A stretch of 64,000 nt of DNA from Sodiomyces alkalinus F11. Its lineage: Eukaryota > Ascomycota > Sordariomycetes > Glomerellales > Plectosphaerellaceae. The stretch spans positions 5,908,346-5,972,345 of the forward strand of contig NW_021167080.1 in the NCBI RefSeq assembly GCF_003711515.1. Direction: 5' to 3'. This document shows positions 60,311 to 64,000 of this stretch, piece after piece; the first letter of the stretch is position 1; the number at the start of each line of letters is the position of its first letter. The notes below the pieces were generated by a model that did no database searches, was not told where the DNA came from, and was given only the letters and a program-made list of their open reading frames with translations. The position numbers and the translations under genes are program-made.

Positions 60311-60850
60311 TCACCCGGAATTAAACCGAAGTCACGCCCCGATATCGACCTTCCACCATCTAACATCTCAACTGACTATGGCATGTCGCTTTTTATTTTG
60401 TTCTTTCGTTTTCCCCAATACAACTCTCCGAACTAAGGTAGGCTGATGCAAACTTGTTCATACATTCGTTTAACACGCAGCTGCAGGACCCTCACATCAT
60501 GCGACTCGAAATATATCAGACTTGTATGACCATTTGCACTACGTGCCCGTCTCCCTTATGTTAGACTAGAGGGAACTCCGATATTGAAACAATACTGACG
60601 TTGTGCCCGCCAAAGCAACATCCATTGACCCGGTCTAGTAGCAGTCAATAAGAATCCCTCGACGATGTCAAGTGCCCTCAACTCCCATCCTTGTTAAAAG
60701 ATATCACACGGCCTTTCTGTTAAACTACACCGTACAACGAAGCCCCGTCAGTCGCCAAACCAGACAATGTTCAGTTTTAACCTCCACTCCGTACACGCGA
60801 ACGCGAGATGGTAGAATCTTGCAACTTTGTTTCGCAGAGCCTTGTTGACG
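60311..60850. other. 3' flank of SF3A1
   Basis: Normal-composition sequence between the repeat block and the SF3A1 stop codon. It probably includes the SF3A1 3' untranslated region. Nothing else was recognised. Confidence 0.55.
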
Positions 60851-62570
60851 TCACTTCTTTTCGGCAAATTTCTGGTGGATCGCGCGAATCTGGTCTTCGA
60901 CGTTCATGCCTTGCATGTGACCGGCCTGTGCTTGTGCCTGTGCTTGCGCCTGTGCTACCTGCGCCTGCGCCTGCGCAAACGCCATCGCCTGACTCGTCGC
61001 GTTCGGGTTCTCCACGCTGTGGACCATCGCCTTCTTCCTCCTCTGCAGCTCCTCTTCGGTGAGAGGCTGGCCCGTGATGGGGTCGAACACGTCCGTGCGC
61101 TGGCTGGCCAAGCGCTTCAGGTTGTTGGCAACGTCCATCGTAGACAAGTTGGTCGATGCGTGTCGCGCATCCGCCTTGGCCTTTTGGTCCTTCCACCGAG
61201 GATCGAGAAGTTCAACTGGTTTCACACAAAGTCAGCATATCTGATAAACCACCCAAGACGCAATTGGTGATAGGGCGTGTAGACTTACTCCTCATGTGCG
61301 CTTCAAGCTCGTTCATCGGGATCTGCTGCTTGCAGTTGGGACATAGCGCCGTTTGCACCGACTGCGACGTCCGCTGCATCGCCCGCGGCACGTAGTTCTC
61401 CCTGATCTTCATCGGTGCCGTCCCGCCCAGCGCTTCCGCTCTGGCCTGTTGTTCCCTGGCACGAGCCTCTTCCCTCTCCTTGATGCGTCTCTCCTCCTCC
61501 TCCACTTCCGGCCTCCTTTGGGGAGCCCCAGCCGGACCGGTCTGAGCACCGTGGTAAACCTGCTGTTGCGGTTGCTGTGGAGCATGGCCTGTGTGAACGG
61601 GCAGGGGATACGAGGGCTGGGGCTGCGGCTGGGCGTTGTACGTCAAGTCCTCCTCGCCAGGCATGGCCTCCTCAATCCGCAAGTTGGCGCTGATGGACGC
61701 GTTGTTCCGCTCTTCGAGAGAAGCATACTGCAGCTCGGCCAGGTTCGTCGGAGGGGGCAGGTTCGCTTGTTCGTCCGACTCGTTGAACACGATCGTCTCG
61801 ACCACCACAAAATCGTTCCAGTCGACGCGCGCAAACTCGATCTTTTTCTTCTCTTCCTCTTCTTCCTTCTTCTGCTTCTCGGTTTCTTGGTGCCTGGCGT
61901 ACTCTGCGCGTTGCTTGGCGCGGTGCAGCACCTGATACTTGTCGTCGACGTTGCTCTGCAGTTCTGCCATAGCCTGCTGTTGGAGTTTCCCACCTTCTCC
62001 GCTCAGCCCACTCGACCTCAGCAGCGCCGTGTATTGGTCCACCTGGTGCTGGAAGAAGTTATGGAACGTGTGGTTAGGAATGAGAAACTGAAACTGCGGA
62101 TTGCCCGCCTCGCGCTGGGCAAGCTGCGACATGAACTGCCGACCGTTCTTGGCCACGAAGAGCGCCGTCAATCGCAGGACGTCCAGGTCCTTCTGGTTGA
62201 TCCGGGGCATGCGCGCCGAGAACTTAAAGTCCGGGGGCTTCGGTGGACCTTTGGGTTTTTCGGGGACTGCCGCCGCCGCCTCGCCCGCTCGACCGGCCGC
62301 GATGGCCGTGCCGCGGCCCGCCTTGATCTCCTCTAGTCGCCATTGGTAGTAACCGTAGTATGCATCCGTCTTGTTGAGGAAGCTGAACTTGGGGTTCGCC
62401 CGCTCTTTCTCGCGTATCCTGTCCTCGAACACAAATCCGTTACGAGCAACATAGCCGGCTGTTTTCTCAAGGATGTTCCGGATCTCGCGCGGCGGGAGGA
62501 CGACACCAGCGGGAGGCTTGATATCGTCTAGAACCGCAGCGGCGTCGCCGTTAGTCGCTGCTGAAGCCAT
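60851..62570 (-). CDS. SF3A1: Splicing factor 3A subunit 1 (SF3a120/Prp21 homologue)
   Basis: Component of the SF3a complex of U2 snRNP, needed for branch-site recognition in the nucleus. Two exons, 62570-61289 and 61215-60851, are split by a 73-base intron (GTAAGT donor, GCTGAC branch, ACCAG acceptor) and give about 548 residues. SURP1 lies at about 28-82 (REIRNILEKTAGYVARNG, FSFLNKTDAYYGYYQWRL) and SURP2 at about 127-182 (LRLTALFVAKNGRQFMSQLA, FQFLIPNHTFHNFFQHQV). A charged Lys/Glu helix follows, and then the Prp21-type segment VDWNDFVVVETIVFNESDE. Near the junction is a CPNCKQQIPMNELEAHMR motif, and the second exon begins with the conserved ELLDPRWKDQK. The C-terminus is Ala/Gln-rich and ends NVEDQIRAIHQKFAEKK. 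The ubiquitin-like domain of animal SF3A1 is absent, as I would expect in fungi. The gene sits between two inverted copia copies. Confidence 0.95.
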
Positions 62571-62878
62571 GTCAACAGGATGCGCCTACTACTTTTTTCT
62601 TTTCTTCTTCCAGTGGCGATGGTTTCGCCGGACCTGTCGAATTCACACAAAATCTCGATGCCGCAAAGCTCGCGTTACTTGGTGTTGATGAAGCTGGTGG
62701 AGCTAGAGTCAATGAGCTCCGTTAGGCGTTGGGAAATTTTCAATGATGGTCCTTCCTTTTACCAGACGCGTCCAAGGTTCGGGGTACCTACGTGAAGTGG
62801 ACCCGCATGAACGGTATATCATTATTCCGGTATGCGTCGATATACACTTAACCGACCGACTTGCGAAGGGTATTGTAA
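62571..62878. promoter_or_regulatory. SF3A1 upstream region
   Basis: Only about 300 bases separate the SF3A1 start codon from the MITE-like insertion, so the core promoter must lie here or within the element. No TATA box was assigned. Confidence 0.4.
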
Positions 62879-63347
62879 GGGATTCAATGGGGAGACCTCA
62901 CGTTTCAATATCGAGACCTCACACGTGACATTCTAATGGGGCCATGACGCCACCGCCAAGATGCATATATACCGCACCTATTTTATATATACACATTATG
63001 TAAATAATCGTAGGTGACATAGTAACCAACTCAATCTCAACACTCAATCCCAATACTCAAATCTTAATACTTATCTTGGAGCCGTAGGCGGTTATTTTGT
63101 GTAGGATATCGTGTAGGATATCGTGACTTAATATTATCGTGTTTTAGGCGGTTGGATTCAGAGTTACGGTGTGGGAAGTGATACGTTAAGGTTTACGATG
63201 TCGCCTGCGATTTTCTACATAAAGTGTACATACAAAATAGGTGCGGTATATATATATCTTGGCGGCGGGTTCATGGCCCCACTAAAATGTCACGTTTGAG
63301 GTCTCGATATTGAAACGTGAGGTCTCCCCATTGAGTCCCTATTGTAA
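62871..63347. mobile_element. MITE-like element with about 150-bp terminal inverted repeats
   Basis: The body is 62879-63339 (461 bp), flanked on both sides by TATTGTAA (62871-62878 and 63340-63347). The left end starts GGGATTCAATGGGGAGACC and the right end read in reverse starts GGGACTCAATGGGGAGACC. Similarity continues for about 150 bases, through CGAGACCTCA, GGGGCCATGA, CGCCAAGAT and ATACCGCACCTATTTT. Only some 150 bases in the middle are unique, with a doubled GTGTAGGATATC and short CTCAA-type repeats, so it codes for nothing and must have moved in trans. An 8-bp duplication suggests hAT-like DNA transposons, but such long inverted repeats are unusual for hAT. A 6-bp duplication with AGGGA ends is an alternative reading. 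Confidence 0.88.
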
Positions 63348-63388
63348 TTACGGGTATTCTGTAAGCTTTATACGTTATAAGTCCTAGC

Positions 63389-64000
63389 TGTCGCACGTTA
63401 AATAGCACTTGGATAATCAACTTAGTAGAGCAGAAATCTCGTATGTGTGTATTATATTAAGTTATATCTATATGAGTCTTTTATACTCTTAATTTGGGTG
63501 GTGAAGACTCTGTTATAGGTACTATATTATTTAGATCCTATCCGGTCTTTTCCGGTATCCGCCCCTGTTATATCCTGATACCCGAGGCCCGAAGCCCTTA
63601 ATTAGGGATTGGATCCCCCCTAAATCCCCTATAGACCACGTTATAGTCCTGCCTATACGATATACCCCCTTAGTTAAGGTGGGTCTTCCTAGGTTAACTA
63701 ATTAATTAAAGGCTTCAGTTTAAACTAAACGCTCTTAGCTTTTCTATCGTAAAATTAATAGTTAAGGGAAAAACGCCCTTATAAAAGGGATCTAAATCCG
63801 CCCTATTTAACCGTTTAATTTAATTCTATCTTAATTAGTTCCTTAATCCTGATTAGCCGGATCTACTTAATCGGATCTTCTACGCCCTCGGGGGCCTTTA
63901 TTACGGCCGCTTTAGCGCGTTTAATCTCTTCGTATAGTCGTTTAGACTACTTAATACGGTCCTTTTAATCCGTTAAATTAAGCTATTACTATAGTCTTTT
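63389..64000 (-). mobile_element. Second copia copy, 3' end only, inverted; cut by window edge
   Basis: Reverse complement of the right end of the copia element at 52622-58986. The LTR is 63389-63662 (274 bp), followed (leftward in element terms) by the AAGGGGG polypurine tract and 3' internal sequence to the window edge. The outer LTR end keeps the unmutated TGTCGCACG. The 5 bases outside it are CTAGC (63384-63388), the expected target-site duplication. The internal part carries many TpA changes, so it too is RIP-damaged. Confidence 0.92.

Overview
The window reads as nuclear DNA of a filamentous ascomycete (Pezizomycotina, most likely a Sordariomycete). The genes carry short spliceosomal introns with GTRNGT donors and CTRAC or CTGAC branch sites. 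Encoded proteins have fungal architectures: Zn2Cys6 factors, Lsb5, a Rim2-type carrier, and a PAN3 with CCCH finger plus PAM2. Transposons are saturated with C-to-T/G-to-A changes typical of repeat-induced point mutation (RIP). I placed the organism by protein wording and gene structure only, not by any search. No tRNA, rRNA or CRISPR array was seen.

Layout. 1-1075: 5' part of a methyltransferase gene (minus strand), cut by the window edge. 1076-18043: a 17 kb stretch without a recognisable gene, rich in low-complexity tracts and palindromic GTACCTAAGGTAC-like words. 18044-19538: a proline-rich Zn2Cys6 protein. 19539-28048: a second gene-poor stretch. 28049-52000: the gene-bearing core, with an F-box/LRR-like protein, LSB5, a UBX-domain ER protein, PAN3, LSM7, a second Zn2Cys6 protein, RIM2 and SNX3. 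52622-58986: a full-length but dead Ty1/copia element with 283-bp LTRs, an AGTAA target-site duplication and a 420-base assembly gap. 58987-60310: more RIP-mutated AT-rich repeat with a roughly 108-bp tandem array. 60851-62570: SF3A1. 62879-63339: a 461-bp MITE-like element with about 150-bp terminal inverted repeats and an 8-bp duplication. 63389-64000: the 3' LTR and 3' internal end of a second copia copy on the minus strand.

Genes together. Most are single-copy housekeeping genes with no sign of a pathway cluster. Three act on RNA: PAN3 (poly(A) shortening), LSM7 (U6 snRNP and decapping rings) and SF3A1 (U2 snRNP). PAN3 and LSM7 are convergent neighbours. LSB5, SNX3 and the UBX protein act in membrane traffic or ER quality control, and RIM2 moves pyrimidine nucleotides into mitochondria.

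The observations I rate highest are two introns in PAN3 that appear to use GC-AG borders, the MITE-like element beside SF3A1, and the copia element whose primer-binding site matches the anticodon arm of initiator tRNA-Met. I did not find a convincing novel multigene system. All splice sites are my own reading and have no transcript support.
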